A DNA stretch of 64,000 bases from Jeotgalibacillus aurantiacus (GTDB lineage Bacteria > Bacillota > Bacilli > Bacillales > Jeotgalibacillaceae): assembly GCF_020595125.1 (NCBI RefSeq), contig NZ_JACNMS010000006.1:62001-126000 (forward strand), in the 5' to 3' direction. The notes below the pieces were generated by a model. The model saw only the letters and a program-made list of their open reading frames with translations, did not search any database and had not been told where the DNA came from. Both the position numbers and the translations under genes were made by a program. This document shows positions 7,563-16,383 of the stretch, piece after piece (position 1 is the stretch's first letter; each line of letters starts with the position of its first letter).

Positions 7563-8141
7563 ATGGGATCAGTTGATTTTAACCCAACCATGATTGTATT
7601 TGCTGGGAATAATGGAAGTGGTAAAAGTACTTTTAGAAGCATAATAACTGAAAAACACGGAATTCTACTAAATATTGATCCAGATGCATTAGCAAGAAAA
7701 TACACTGCTAATCCGGAACTAAAAGCAGGTAGAGACTCCATAAAATTAGTTCAAGAGCAAATAATTAGAAGTCAGGATTTTTCTATCGAAACGACTCTGT
7801 CCGGAAATCTTCCACTTAGGCAAATGGAACAAGCTAAAAAAGCTGGTTATGAAATAATCATGTACTATCTTGGAATTGAAAATATAGAAATTAATATTGA
7901 TCGAATTGCATTGCGTGTAAGAAATGGAGGACATCATATACCTACGGAGGATGTACTAAGAAGGAAAGACAGATCTATAAAGAACCTTTTGAAATGCATT
8001 CATTTGGTAGATAGTATATACCTTGTAGATAATACAGATTTTAATGCTCAAATTATTGCTGAGATAGAAAATGGAGAATTAATTTATTTTAAAGAGAATT
8101 CACCCCAATGGATAATACCTATTTTAAGTGAACTAAAATAA
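7563..8141 (+). CDS. Zeta toxin family / predicted P-loop kinase
   Basis: This 192-residue P-loop protein has Walker A FAGNNGSGKST (about residues 14-24), NIDPD (about 37-41), the SIETTLSG segment (about 77-84) and an arginine-rich RIALRVRNGGHHIP region. These are features of the zeta toxin/COG4185 group. Zeta toxins phosphorylate UDP-N-acetylglucosamine; whether this one does is not shown. It lies 4 bases after a 53-residue gene, giving a two-gene module. The pair looks A+T-richer than its neighbours, consistent with transfer, though I have not computed composition. Confidence 0.75.
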   Translation: MGSVDFNPTMIVFAGNNGSGKSTFRSIITEKHGILLNIDPDALARKYTANPELKAGRDSIKLVQEQIIRSQDFSIETTLSGNLPLRQMEQAKKAGYEIIMYYLGIENIEINIDRIALRVRNGGHHIPTEDVLRRKDRSIKNLLKCIHLVDSIYLVDNTDFNAQIIAEIENGELIYFKENSPQWIIPILSELK

Positions 8142-8273
8142 ACGTTCTTTCATGCCTGAATTAACTTACTACTCCGACAATAATAAACCCTATTGTACTG
8201 TGAGCGCTTACCATCCTACACTTATATGTGAATTGAATCACAAAAATTTACATGGATTTCAGGATGGTGAAGG

Positions 8274-9110
8274 ATGGAAACCTCTACGATAGATAAGTTA
8301 TTGGGCGCGGCGGCGATGAAACGCGATTTACTGAGAGAGCAGCCGAATCATTATATCGTGCGTGCGATGCTTGCGGGTATGTATGTAGGAATGGCGGTTG
8401 TGATGGCATTCCGCCTTGCACAGCCTTTTTATGAAGCTGGATCTCCGGCGACATATTTTATCAATGCGATTTTCTTTGGTGTCGCGTTCTGTCTCATTTT
8501 ATATGGGAAAACAGAGCTGTTTACATCTAATACAATGTACATGGTCGTTGGTGCGATGAAGAAAACGACAAACTGGATGGATACGCTGCGCGTTTGGGGT
8601 GCATGTTATCTTGGAAATCTGGTTGGCATTTTATTTTTCACTGGTCTTATTATCATGACCGGTTTGTTTGCCACAATGGATCCGTCTGAATCGTATCTGA
8701 TTACAGCCGCTGAAAAGAAGATGAATCTTCCTTATTCCGAAATGTTTTTCAGAGCTATTTTAGCAAACTGGCTTGTGTGTCTGGCTGTCTGGATTCCGCT
8801 TCAGGTAAAGGATGATATCGCAAAAATTGCACTGATGATTCTGTTTGTATTTACGTTTTTCATTTCAGGCTATGAGCATAGCATTGCCAACATGGCACTG
8901 TTTTCTATTGCATTAACGGCTCCGCATACAGCGCTTGTCACGATGCAGGCTGCGATTGAAAATGTGGTGATCGTGACGCTTGGGAATATTGTCGGTGGTG
9001 CCTTTTTCGTTGGAGTGCTTTACACGTATCTGAACTCTGCTAAAAAAGAAGCAGCTGTTCAGTCTAAAGTGAAAGCATCTTCAGGCGAGCGTACAGCGCT
9101 GGAGAAATAA
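8274..9110 (+). CDS. Formate/nitrite transporter (FNT) family protein
   Basis: This 278-residue membrane protein has about six transmembrane segments. It carries FNT-type motifs: FFGVAFCLILYGKTELFTSN, LGNLVGI, NWLVCLAVW and a GYEHSIANM loop carrying the conserved central histidine region. FNT pentamers conduct formate, nitrite or hydrosulfide; which one cannot be read here. It is a single gene with its own terminator at 9110. Confidence 0.88.
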   Translation: METSTIDKLLGAAAMKRDLLREQPNHYIVRAMLAGMYVGMAVVMAFRLAQPFYEAGSPATYFINAIFFGVAFCLILYGKTELFTSNTMYMVVGAMKKTTNWMDTLRVWGACYLGNLVGILFFTGLIIMTGLFATMDPSESYLITAAEKKMNLPYSEMFFRAILANWLVCLAVWIPLQVKDDIAKIALMILFVFTFFISGYEHSIANMALFSIALTAPHTALVTMQAAIENVVIVTLGNIVGGAFFVGVLYTYLNSAKKEAAVQSKVKASSGERTALEK

Positions 9111-9137
9111 GAGTGGGGATGCCTCACTCTTTTTTTA
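9110..9137 (+). terminator. Intrinsic terminator of the FNT gene
   Basis: AGAGTGGGG pairs with CCTCACTCT around a three-base loop and is followed by seven T. Confidence 0.85.
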
Positions 9138-9218
9138 TATGGGGAAAAGTGATTTTGTTTGCCGCGGATGCAGGCTGATTGATGTCAGATCGTATGGCGT
9201 CGCGTCAAAAAGTAGCGT

Positions 9219-9530
9219 TACAATTATTTTGTGGAACAGTACAATTTTGAATTGAAACAGTACATTTAGTTTGCGGAACACGACAAATAGAGTGCTTGGA
9301 AGGGTCTGCGATACAATTAATTTTTGAAACGATGAATATATAAAGGGAAACAGTACATAAAAAATCTGGAACAGTACATAAACTTCCGCAAACGATACAA
9401 ATCCAAGCAGTCGCACCCGCTCCCCCGCAAACGATACAAATCCAAGCAGTCGCACCCGCTCCCCCGCAAACGATACAAATCCAGGCAGTCGTATCTGCTC
9501 CTCGCAAACGGTACAAATCCCAGCCAGCAA
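9219..9530. repeat. Array C: 21-base-ruler degenerate repeat (AACRGTACA core)
   Basis: The core TACA (in GAACAGTACA or AAACGATACA) occurs at 9219, 9240, 9261, 9282 (as GACA), 9312, 9333 (degenerate), 9354, 9375 and 9396, then 9435, 9474 and 9512. The steps are 21,21,21,30,21,21,21,21, then 39,39,38. The last three long units are near-identical copies starting CGCAAACGATACAAATCC. All three minus-strand frames stay largely open. One reads as CTVPxxx heptads ending in a stop at 9205. No flanking gene explains it. Apart from this array and the terminator, the 600 bases 9138-9736 hold nothing I recognise. Confidence 0.85.
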
Positions 9531-9736
9531 TCCGCCACTACAATCCCGCATCAAATTCATCCAAAATCCAAAAAAACCTCATCCAGCCTGATTGTTCTCC
9601 TCAAATACGGGTATCGTACCTTAAACCCATCAATATCCACAATGAATTTCAGCACTGTTCCTAGCCATACCCCGCAATTGTTTATATAATTTATTACAAC
9701 AGGCTCAATATCCATATCACGGAAAGGAGCACCCTC

Positions 9737-11356
9737 ATGACTTCTATTATTGAAACAGATGTCCTTATCATTGGTGCCGGCCCCGCTGGTCTGATGGCGG
9801 CCAATGAACTGCAAAAACGAAATGTTGATTTTGTATGTCTTGAAAAAAGACCGGGTCCGACAAAGCTGTCAAAGGCGCTTGGGATTCAGGCAAGAACGTT
9901 AGAACTGCTTGAGTTTCTCGGAATTCATAAACAGTTTCTTAAAGAGGGGTATCCTGGCCCGGGGGCGAAGCTTCATTTAGCTGGAGAGAAGCCATCTTAC
10001 GTTGAGTTATTTCATATCAAAAGCCGTTACCCATATTTATTTATTCTTCCTCAAAACGAGATCGAAGCGCTTTTCATAGAGCATCTGGAGAAATCAGGCG
10101 GTTCGATTCAGATGGAGCATGAAGTTGTTGACATGAGCCAGAGCCGTGACGGCATTCTGGTTACGGTCAGCCATAATGGAAGGCAGAAGCAATATGCTGC
10201 AAAGTATGCACTCGCCTGTGACGGCGCACACAGCAGGGTTCGCGACCTTCTCGGCATTGACTTTGTCGGAGAGGATGAAGGTTACACCTTTTTCACCGCG
10301 GACGTTGAGATCCCCGGCTTAAATGAAATATACATTAACATGCACCTGAATGACCGTGGAGCAGTCGCGGTTTTTCCTTATAAAGACGGAAGCTATCGCG
10401 TTGTGGGAATGGACCGTGCGAAACAGGGTCCCCCTTATAAAAAAGAGCTGAAGCTTGAGGAGCTGCAGGAAAGTCTGGACCGGATTCTTGAAGTTCCTTA
10501 CCGCGTGGAAAAGCCGAGATATTTGTCCTCATTCGGTACTGCTCATCGGCAGGTCCGGCGTTACCGGATTGGCAATGTGTTTTTCCTTGGTGACGCGGCC
10601 CATATTAATAATCCGCTTGGTGGTCAGGGGATGAATCTTGGTCTTGAGGATGCCTCTAACCTTTGCTGGAAGATCGATACGGTTTTGAGAGGTTTGACAG
10701 ATGAGTCATTTTTGGACAGTTATAACGACGAACGCTATCCGATTGCACAGGGCGTCATCCGGGATACGACACGTGAGCTGAAAGCCATTGATTTAAAGGG
10801 TCCGGTTGGTTTGGTACGCAACTGGTCAGGAAAAGCAGCGCTTAGTCAAAGCTGGGTGCAGCCGCGAATTGCGAATTACCTGTCTCACATTCATCATGAA
10901 TACCATAAAGTGAAACGCAATAAACTGATGAAAAACACAGGGTTATCCAGAAAAGCCGTTCAGCCGGGGCAGCGCGTTCCTGATCAGAAGCTGTTTTTTG
11001 AAGGGAAGTCATCTGCGAGGCTGTATCAGTTTATTCACAAACATGGATTTGTCTGCCTGATCTATATTGACTGCTATGATGAAAAGCTCATTCATTACGC
11101 ACATTCACTGTCGAAATTGTTCAGTGAATTTTATCCGGGCCTGATCAAAGTATTTCTCGTTGCCAGAGGAGGAACCGTTCAGATAGAGGAAGACCGGTTA
11201 CCGATCATTTATGATGTGCACCGGAATATTGAACGTAACCTTGGCATGGATAAAGGCAATGCATTACTGATCCGTCCGGATGGTCATGTTGCGTTTCACG
11301 ATCATTCTCAGGATGCACAAAAATCACTCGAGATGCTGGAAACATTTTTAAAATAA
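9737..11356 (+). CDS. FAD-dependent aromatic-type monooxygenase
   Basis: This 539-residue class A flavoprotein monooxygenase has the N-terminal motif LIIGAGPAGLMAANEL, the CDGAHSRVRDLLGI (DG) motif about residues 158-171, and the GDAAHINNPLGGQGMNLGLED (GD) segment about 286-306. The C-terminal about 150 residues form a thioredoxin-like tail, as in phenol hydroxylase/PheA-TfdB-type enzymes. It would hydroxylate a phenolic or polyketide-like compound using NAD(P)H and oxygen; substrate unknown. It is a single gene with its own terminator. Confidence 0.85.
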   Translation: MTSIIETDVLIIGAGPAGLMAANELQKRNVDFVCLEKRPGPTKLSKALGIQARTLELLEFLGIHKQFLKEGYPGPGAKLHLAGEKPSYVELFHIKSRYPYLFILPQNEIEALFIEHLEKSGGSIQMEHEVVDMSQSRDGILVTVSHNGRQKQYAAKYALACDGAHSRVRDLLGIDFVGEDEGYTFFTADVEIPGLNEIYINMHLNDRGAVAVFPYKDGSYRVVGMDRAKQGPPYKKELKLEELQESLDRILEVPYRVEKPRYLSSFGTAHRQVRRYRIGNVFFLGDAAHINNPLGGQGMNLGLEDASNLCWKIDTVLRGLTDESFLDSYNDERYPIAQGVIRDTTRELKAIDLKGPVGLVRNWSGKAALSQSWVQPRIANYLSHIHHEYHKVKRNKLMKNTGLSRKAVQPGQRVPDQKLFFEGKSSARLYQFIHKHGFVCLIYIDCYDEKLIHYAHSLSKLFSEFYPGLIKVFLVARGGTVQIEEDRLPIIYDVHRNIERNLGMDKGNALLIRPDGHVAFHDHSQDAQKSLEMLETFLK

Positions 11357-11387
11357 AAAAACAGGTGATCCGCTCACCTGTTTTTTT
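11357..11387. terminator. Intrinsic terminator (bidirectional)
   Basis: ACAGGTGA (11361-11368) and TCACCTGT (11374-11381) form a hairpin flanked by A and T runs, serving the + gene ending at 11356 and possibly the - gene ending at 11390. Confidence 0.85.
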
Positions 11388-11389
11388 AT

Positions 11390-11716
11390 TCAGGAAAGAT
11401 TCTTCTTAAATCGATCACCGGTATTTGAGTAAACCAGGGTGAAGATGATGGTACTGAAAAGCAGCGCCAGGCCAATGATAAGAAGAGTTTGTTGTTCGAT
11501 CAGCTCACTCAAACCCATCAGGAAAACGCTGAAGCTTATTACGTACAGAACCCTCCCCATAAATTTGCAGATAGCGGTTTCGTCATACTGTGCTTTTTCG
11601 CTTTTAGGCATGGTGTTATACCCTGCAATTAAAAATGCGCCTTTGCCTTTTGATAATACGATTGCCATCGTTAAAAGTGGAATCATTACGATAAAATTAA
11701 CAATTGCCCCTGCCAT
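11390..11716 (-). CDS. DUF3784 family membrane protein
   Basis: This 108-residue protein has three hydrophobic segments (IVNFIVMIPLLTMAIVLSKG, VLYVISFSVFLMGL, LLIIGLALLFSTIIFTLV). The conserved loop GKGAFLIAGYNTMPKSEKAQYDE is the DUF3784 signature. Function is unknown; members are small membrane proteins in Firmicutes. It is transcribed alone, convergent with the monooxygenase, with a GGAGGCAT-type site before ATG. Confidence 0.75.
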   Translation of the reverse strand: MAGAIVNFIVMIPLLTMAIVLSKGKGAFLIAGYNTMPKSEKAQYDETAICKFMGRVLYVISFSVFLMGLSELIEQQTLLIIGLALLFSTIIFTLVYSNTGDRFKKNLS

Positions 11717-11878
11717 TATCTATGCCTCCTGCCTCCATGTTCTCTTATCTTTTTTACGTATGTTCGAAATAGATGGTTTCGAATCATCTCGAAAAAACTG
11801 TCGAATTTTTGCAGGATTATGCCCGCGGTGCGTCGTATTACCTATTTAACAAAATAAAGCTTTGCGAGGAGGTACACG

Positions 11879-12817
11879 ATGAAAGCAGTGATTTGTACCG
11901 CATATGGCCCGCCGGATGTGTTGAAACTTCAGGAGATTGAAAAGCCTGTACCGAAGGAGTTTGACCTTTTAATCAAAGTTCATGCATCAGCTGTTCAGTC
12001 AGGAGATCGTCGCGTTCGTGCGCTTGATGTACCGGCAGCCGGAAAGTTTCCGATGAGGATTGCGCTCGGGTTTAAAGCGCCAAGGAAACCTGTCTTGGGC
12101 GTTGTAGTAGCAGGTGAAGTCGTGGAAACGGGCAGTCGCGTACAGCATTTTAAGGTTGGGGATCGTGTATACGGGCTGACTGGAATGCGATTTGGCGGAT
12201 ATGCGGAATATGCGTGTATTAAGGAGCATAAATGTGTGCAGCTCATGCCTCTGAACGCAAGCTTTACTGAAGCGGCCAGTCTGCCATTTGGCGGAACAAC
12301 GGCTCTGCATTTTTTACGAAGGGTGAAAATTGAACAGGCGAATACGGTGTTGATTTACGGGGCTTCCGGAGCGGTTGGCTCTATGGCAGTTCAGATCGCT
12401 AAATATTATGGTGCCCACGTGACGGGTGTTTGCAGTGGACGTAATGTAGAGCTCGTAAAAAGCCTTGGTGCAGATGCAGTCATTGATTATACAAAAGAGG
12501 GGTATGACAGCGAACTGACGACCTATGATGCTGTGTTTGATGCCTCAGGGAAGATCAATAAGCAGTCAGCCCGACAACACCTTAATGAGCAGGGGTTATT
12601 CAGCACGGTAGCCGGACAGGGTGTAGCAACAGAGTTTAAAGAAGACCTGACCCTGCTGAATCAGATGTTTGAAGCGGGTAACCTGAGAGCGGTCATCGAT
12701 TCAATTTACCCAATGGAGGAAATTGTTGCAGCCCACCGCTATGTCGATGCCGATCAGAAGGCAGGGAATGTCATCGTTTCGGTTGTACATGAGGAAGAAC
12801 AGAAAATACCGGTTTAA
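11879..12817 (+). CDS. NAD(P)-dependent MDR oxidoreductase (zinc-type alcohol dehydrogenase-like)
   Basis: This 312-residue medium-chain dehydrogenase/reductase has an N-terminal GroES-like domain (SAVQSGDRRVRA, GDRVYGLTG) and a Rossmann nucleotide-binding motif YGASGAVGSMAVQIA near residue 160. The catalytic zinc ligands of classical alcohol dehydrogenases are not evident, so it is more like quinone-oxidoreductase-type MDR enzymes. ATG 11879 follows GAGGAGGT. It is a single gene with a terminator at 12825. Confidence 0.82.
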   Translation: MKAVICTAYGPPDVLKLQEIEKPVPKEFDLLIKVHASAVQSGDRRVRALDVPAAGKFPMRIALGFKAPRKPVLGVVVAGEVVETGSRVQHFKVGDRVYGLTGMRFGGYAEYACIKEHKCVQLMPLNASFTEAASLPFGGTTALHFLRRVKIEQANTVLIYGASGAVGSMAVQIAKYYGAHVTGVCSGRNVELVKSLGADAVIDYTKEGYDSELTTYDAVFDASGKINKQSARQHLNEQGLFSTVAGQGVATEFKEDLTLLNQMFEAGNLRAVIDSIYPMEEIVAAHRYVDADQKAGNVIVSVVHEEEQKIPV

Positions 12818-12824
12818 TCAACCT

Positions 12825-12855
12825 GGCTGACTCCAAAAAATGGGGTCAGCTTTTG
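12825..12855 (+). terminator. Intrinsic terminator of the MDR gene
   Basis: GCTGACTCC and GGGGTCAGC form a stem around an A-rich loop, followed by TTTT. Confidence 0.65.
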
Positions 12856-12922
12856 GTTTGAGGCTGTACCATTAAATCCCTGTATTTGGTATAATAGATC
12901 ATAATAAAAGGAGGATGACCAT

Positions 12923-13117
12923 ATGAGTACAAGTAAAGCTAAAAAGAAACGGCTTCATGCCAGACGTAATGGAGCATTTGATGTGGAAATGAAACGTGGT
13001 ACTGCCGGAATCAGCACGCACGTCAGAAAAACGAAAACGAGAAAAGAGAAGCTTGATCAGCTTCAAAAGAAACACAAAAACTCAACATCAGGGTGGAGGG
13101 TTGAAAAAGTTGCCTGA
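12923..13117 (+). CDS. Small basic conserved protein (unknown function)
   Basis: The 64-residue product is rich in lysine and arginine (MSTSKAKKKRLHARRNG...KTKTRKEKLDQLQKKHK) and has no hydrophobic segment. ATG 12923 follows AAAGGAGGATG with good spacing. Its charge suggests binding to nucleic acid or the ribosome, but I recognise no family. It is followed 41 bases later by another short gene. Confidence 0.7.
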   Translation: MSTSKAKKKRLHARRNGAFDVEMKRGTAGISTHVRKTKTRKEKLDQLQKKHKNSTSGWRVEKVA

Positions 13118-13158
13118 TGGAATAAGGAATAAGATGTAATTTTGAGAGGAGGTCTCTG

Positions 13159-13302
13159 ATGAAAATCTGGTTGAAGGCGTTGGTGATGCTCCTGATTGTA
13201 TCCGCTGTCTGTGTTGTCGGTTATTTCCGGTTTGTTTATACGGAGCCGGCTTATACAGAAGAATTGAGCATCCAAATGATAGACATGAATGATTCCAAAT
13301 AA
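13159..13302 (+). CDS. Small single-span membrane protein (unknown)
   Basis: ATG 13159 behind GAGAGGAGGT encodes 47 residues. An N-terminal hydrophobic segment (WLKALVMLLIVSAVCVVGYF) is followed by an acidic tail ending MIDMNDSK. It is too short for family assignment. It is convincing as a gene because of the strong ribosome binding site and the terminator that follows at 13388. Confidence 0.55.
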   Translation: MKIWLKALVMLLIVSAVCVVGYFRFVYTEPAYTEELSIQMIDMNDSK

Positions 13303-13387
13303 AAACGGGCTCCGATTAAGACTGAAATAGCTGAAGATTTTGCACAAGATGATAAAAATCCAATTGAATGTGATAGAGACCATGCTG

Positions 13388-13416
13388 AAACGATCTGAGA
13401 GGGTCGTTTTTATTTT
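13388..13416 (+). terminator. Intrinsic terminator
   Basis: AAACGATC and GGTCGTTT pair (one G-U) around TGAGAG, and a T-rich tail follows. Confidence 0.7.
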
Positions 13417-13482
13417 TTCAGGTTTTAATTGGGATTTTAACGTGATATTGTAAATATAATTACATTGTTGGAGGAGTATGAA

Positions 13483-14223
13483 GTGAATTTTACATTGGAT
13501 ATGGATTTCAGTCTCATTTCATTCATTTTGACGAGTTTTACATGGGTGATAATCGGTTTTGTTATTCGCAAAATATACGTTAATCAGGTCGAGGAAGAGA
13601 GACCAAAAATTCTTAAACTGATCATTATATTCTGGGTTGGGTTATTTTCATTTTCGTTCAATTTTCATGTTTGGGATGAGCTGGTCAAGGTCTCAATTCT
13701 GCCGCTGGGTGTATGGATTGCTTACGCTGTTTTGAATAATCGCAACCGCTGGGAGAATTATCGCAAATATGCCTGGGCTGGATTTTTTAGCAATTTTTTA
13801 TTTCTTGGAGTGTCCGTCATCACGATTCTGTTGTCCAGTCTGCTATATCCTGAGGATCAGCTGAAGACCTATTTATCAGATGTATCTGCCGCAGAGCTGA
13901 TTGTGTCGCATCCAACGGGCGAGGCAGCAACACTTGATCAGGATAAGCTTGAGAGATCTATATCAAACTTTGATCTGGTTTCATCTAATGTGATGGAATG
14001 GTACGAAACATCGGGTGACTGGAATACGAATGAACAAACTGAGCAGGAAGAAAATGAGCGTTTCCCTTATCTACTTGTTAAGACGAAAGGTAAACAAAAT
14101 GAGCATTACCTGATACATATCGAAACAGATGGGAAAGGAATTCTTGTGACAACAAAAGAGCAGCAGTTTTACTTCCACTCTGATGAAGCTGATTTTCTGA
14201 TGAAGGGAGAGGCTGAATCGTGA
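13483..14223 (+). CDS. Hypothetical membrane protein
   Basis: GTG 13483 behind GGAGGAG starts a 246-residue protein. It has about four hydrophobic segments in its first 130 residues (FILTSFTWVIIGFVI, LIIIFWVGLFSF, VSILPLGVWIAYAVL, FLFLGVSVITILLSSLL) and an acidic soluble C-terminal domain. No family is recognised. Its stop overlaps the next start (GTGA), so the two genes form a unit. Confidence 0.7.
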   Translation: MNFTLDMDFSLISFILTSFTWVIIGFVIRKIYVNQVEEERPKILKLIIIFWVGLFSFSFNFHVWDELVKVSILPLGVWIAYAVLNNRNRWENYRKYAWAGFFSNFLFLGVSVITILLSSLLYPEDQLKTYLSDVSAAELIVSHPTGEAATLDQDKLERSISNFDLVSSNVMEWYETSGDWNTNEQTEQEENERFPYLLVKTKGKQNEHYLIHIETDGKGILVTTKEQQFYFHSDEADFLMKGEAES

Positions 14224-14930
14224 GAAAACCGTATCTTTTTGCAGGGATCTTTTCCGTCGTGCTGGCGATTTCAGCGTATTTTGTTTATGAACAGATGGTT
14301 CCAGATGATTTTCTGACAGAAGAGGAGTTGCTTAAGAATTTCTCATTAGTAGAGCAGGATCGCACCATTCAGAATGTAATGAAGGTGGATGATCGAACTT
14401 ATTTCGTTCCTTATACAACCGGAAACCAGTCTTATGGGACCAGCATTTGGGTTTGGACGAATGGGGACTGGCAAAACGTTGGAGATGGAACTACTGAGGG
14501 ACTCAGTTTATTAAAAACTGACTCAGGCGAGGAGTATGTTTATTGGAATGTGCGTCCTGAAAACGGCGTGAATCATTGGAGTTTATCAATGAAATTTGAT
14601 CGGAATTATTTGTTCTATTCTCTAGATGGCATGGAACAGCAGGAAATTTATTATCCGGAAACTGAAATCGTTGAACTTATAGAGGTTGGAGATACGAGTT
14701 ACGGCATAACCATGCTGTCTGACAAATGGAGAACTTTTGCAGATATTTCAAGTGAGCTTGGAGCGGATGCAGGAATCCTTCCCTCAACTCATTCTTTTCT
14801 TTATGAATGGCAGGCATTTGATCAGGATGGAAATATAACAAGTGTAATAGAAGCAAGTGGTGGAAGCTATATGAGTGGTAGTTATGTTACGACATTACCT
14901 CAGGCGTTTGAAGATGAACTTGAGGAGTAA
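14220..14930 (+). CDS. Hypothetical membrane-anchored extracytoplasmic protein
   Basis: GTG 14220 overlaps the previous stop codon. The 236-residue product starts with one hydrophobic segment (PYLFAGIFSVVLAISAYFVY) and is then acidic and aromatic-rich (GTSIWVWTNGDWQNVGDG), suggesting an extracellular beta-rich domain tethered by an uncleaved signal anchor. No family is recognised. It is coupled to the membrane protein before it, which suggests a shared complex. Confidence 0.7.
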   Translation: MRKPYLFAGIFSVVLAISAYFVYEQMVPDDFLTEEELLKNFSLVEQDRTIQNVMKVDDRTYFVPYTTGNQSYGTSIWVWTNGDWQNVGDGTTEGLSLLKTDSGEEYVYWNVRPENGVNHWSLSMKFDRNYLFYSLDGMEQQEIYYPETEIVELIEVGDTSYGITMLSDKWRTFADISSELGADAGILPSTHSFLYEWQAFDQDGNITSVIEASGGSYMSGSYVTTLPQAFEDELEE

Positions 14931-14961
14931 CTGAATAGGGATGAACTTTTTTTCAAAATTA

Positions 14962-14989
14962 AAAGCACCGGGCCCCCACCCGGTGCTTT
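14962..14989. terminator. Bidirectional intrinsic terminator
   Basis: AAAGCACCGGG (14962-14972) and CCCGGTGCTTT (14979-14989) are perfect complements. The element sits between convergent genes ending at 14930 (+) and 14999 (-). Confidence 0.85.
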
Positions 14990-14998
14990 CTCAATCCA

Positions 14999-16297
14999 TT
15001 ATTGCATCATCCACATCTCAAACTCTTCCACACTGTCCAATCCAAGATAATTAATTGGGGTGTCACCGTATGGGTCGGCCATTTCAGGGTCTGCGCCATA
15101 TTCATATAAGAGTGCAGCCATTTCTTTATCATCATAGAAAACAGCCTGCATCAGTGGTGTTGTGCTGATGTCGATTGTGTTAGGATCTGCGCCTTCATTC
15201 AGCAGCATTTCCATCATTTTGAGATCGGAATTATACGCAGTATATAATAACGGCGTAGTACCTTCAGAATCTCCTTCTTCTAAGCTCGCGCCTTCATTAA
15301 TCAAAGTTGAAACAGCCTCACTATCACCTGAATTGACGGCATCGATTAACGGTGTTGTTGCATAATCAAAATTACTGTCTTCAAAAAGTGCGTCCTCAGA
15401 TGCTGCGAGTTCATCCGGGATCAAGGACCCGAACACCACACCAGCAAGCGTGATACTAACCAGAACGGCAATATAGGCGCCTGTTGCTCCACCAACTAAC
15501 AATCCGGCACCCAGCGCAATACGTCCCGGCTTTTGTGTATAGGCATACATTGAATTAGGATTCATAAAACGCTCAACTGAATAAATGCGTTTCGGTAAAT
15601 TCGGATGAGTGGATAAGATCTCACTGATCCAGACCGCTCCGTGGGATTCTGATTCGATCTGTTCAAGGTAAGCATCCTCATTCACTTCACGATACATCAC
15701 TTTTCCCACGCCAAGCAGTGTCAATGCACGTTTCGCTGCGTCCGCATTCTGTGTGTAGTAAGCAGCTTCGCGGTCACATGTGTACTCACATGAACGGCTG
15801 TAGGCCTGTGCGAGAAACGGGATGAACTGGGCAGGCATGGTCAGGATGTTTTTCCATATGTGGTTTCTTTTAATATGAGAAAGCTCGTGTGCAATAATGA
15901 AATCAAGCTCCTCTGAACCATTCTGTCTGGCAAGTTCAAACACTTCTGAATACACCACAATCATGTTGCGACCGAAGAATCGCGTCGCAAAAGCATTGAG
16001 CGCACCTTCACTTTGAACGACAAAGAAATCAGGTGTGTTCTTCAGCCCCATCACCTTTGATAACGCAACAGCCCGTTCATAGACGTCCGGGAACTGACGC
16101 TCGCTGACCCGGACGCCGTTTCCACGGATCGATCCAAGCATGAGTGCGTTCATAAATAAAACAACCATTAAAACCGCAAGTGCGATGCCGATTCCGACAA
16201 TGGAGATGGCAGCTCCGATATACACCATGATGCTAAAGACAATGGCAATAACAAAATAAATGGTTTCTCTTTCTGACTTAATTCCACGTTGATTCAT
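14999..16297 (-). CDS. M48 family zinc metalloprotease with C-terminal ankyrin repeats
   Basis: The first about 200 residues form an HtpX-like M48 domain with two N-terminal membrane segments and the zinc motif IIAHELSHIKRNH; the third ligand is probably in the CEYTCDREA segment. One or two hydrophobic segments follow (IALGAGLLVGGATGAYIAVLV). The last about 110 residues are ankyrin repeats (TPLIDAVNSGD, TPLLYTAYNSD, TPLMQAVFYDDKEM, DTPINYL). ATG 16297 is chosen because AGGAGGAA precedes it; a longer frame begins at 16327. M48 enzymes degrade or process membrane proteins. An ankyrin tail for substrate recognition is unusual for the family, though not unique. Confidence 0.85.
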   Translation of the reverse strand: MNQRGIKSERETIYFVIAIVFSIMVYIGAAISIVGIGIALAVLMVVLFMNALMLGSIRGNGVRVSERQFPDVYERAVALSKVMGLKNTPDFFVVQSEGALNAFATRFFGRNMIVVYSEVFELARQNGSEELDFIIAHELSHIKRNHIWKNILTMPAQFIPFLAQAYSRSCEYTCDREAAYYTQNADAAKRALTLLGVGKVMYREVNEDAYLEQIESESHGAVWISEILSTHPNLPKRIYSVERFMNPNSMYAYTQKPGRIALGAGLLVGGATGAYIAVLVSITLAGVVFGSLIPDELAASEDALFEDSNFDYATTPLIDAVNSGDSEAVSTLINEGASLEEGDSEGTTPLLYTAYNSDLKMMEMLLNEGADPNTIDISTTPLMQAVFYDDKEMAALLYEYGADPEMADPYGDTPINYLGLDSVEEFEMWMMQ

Positions 16298-16383
16298 TTC
16301 TATATTCCTCCTGATATTGTCAACCATTTCTAAATACTAGCTGATTTACAGAAGTAAAACAATATGAATATAGTAAAATTTCA

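Noticed and set aside
9135-9560. 141-residue minus-strand frame across array C
   Set aside because: All three minus frames are open there because the repeat unit is a multiple of three and poor in stops on that strand. ATG 9560 has no good site. I list the region as a repeat, not a gene.
11439-11849. 136-residue plus-strand frame opposite the DUF3784 gene
   Set aside because: Antisense shadow of the DUF3784 gene, which has the ribosome binding site and family motif.
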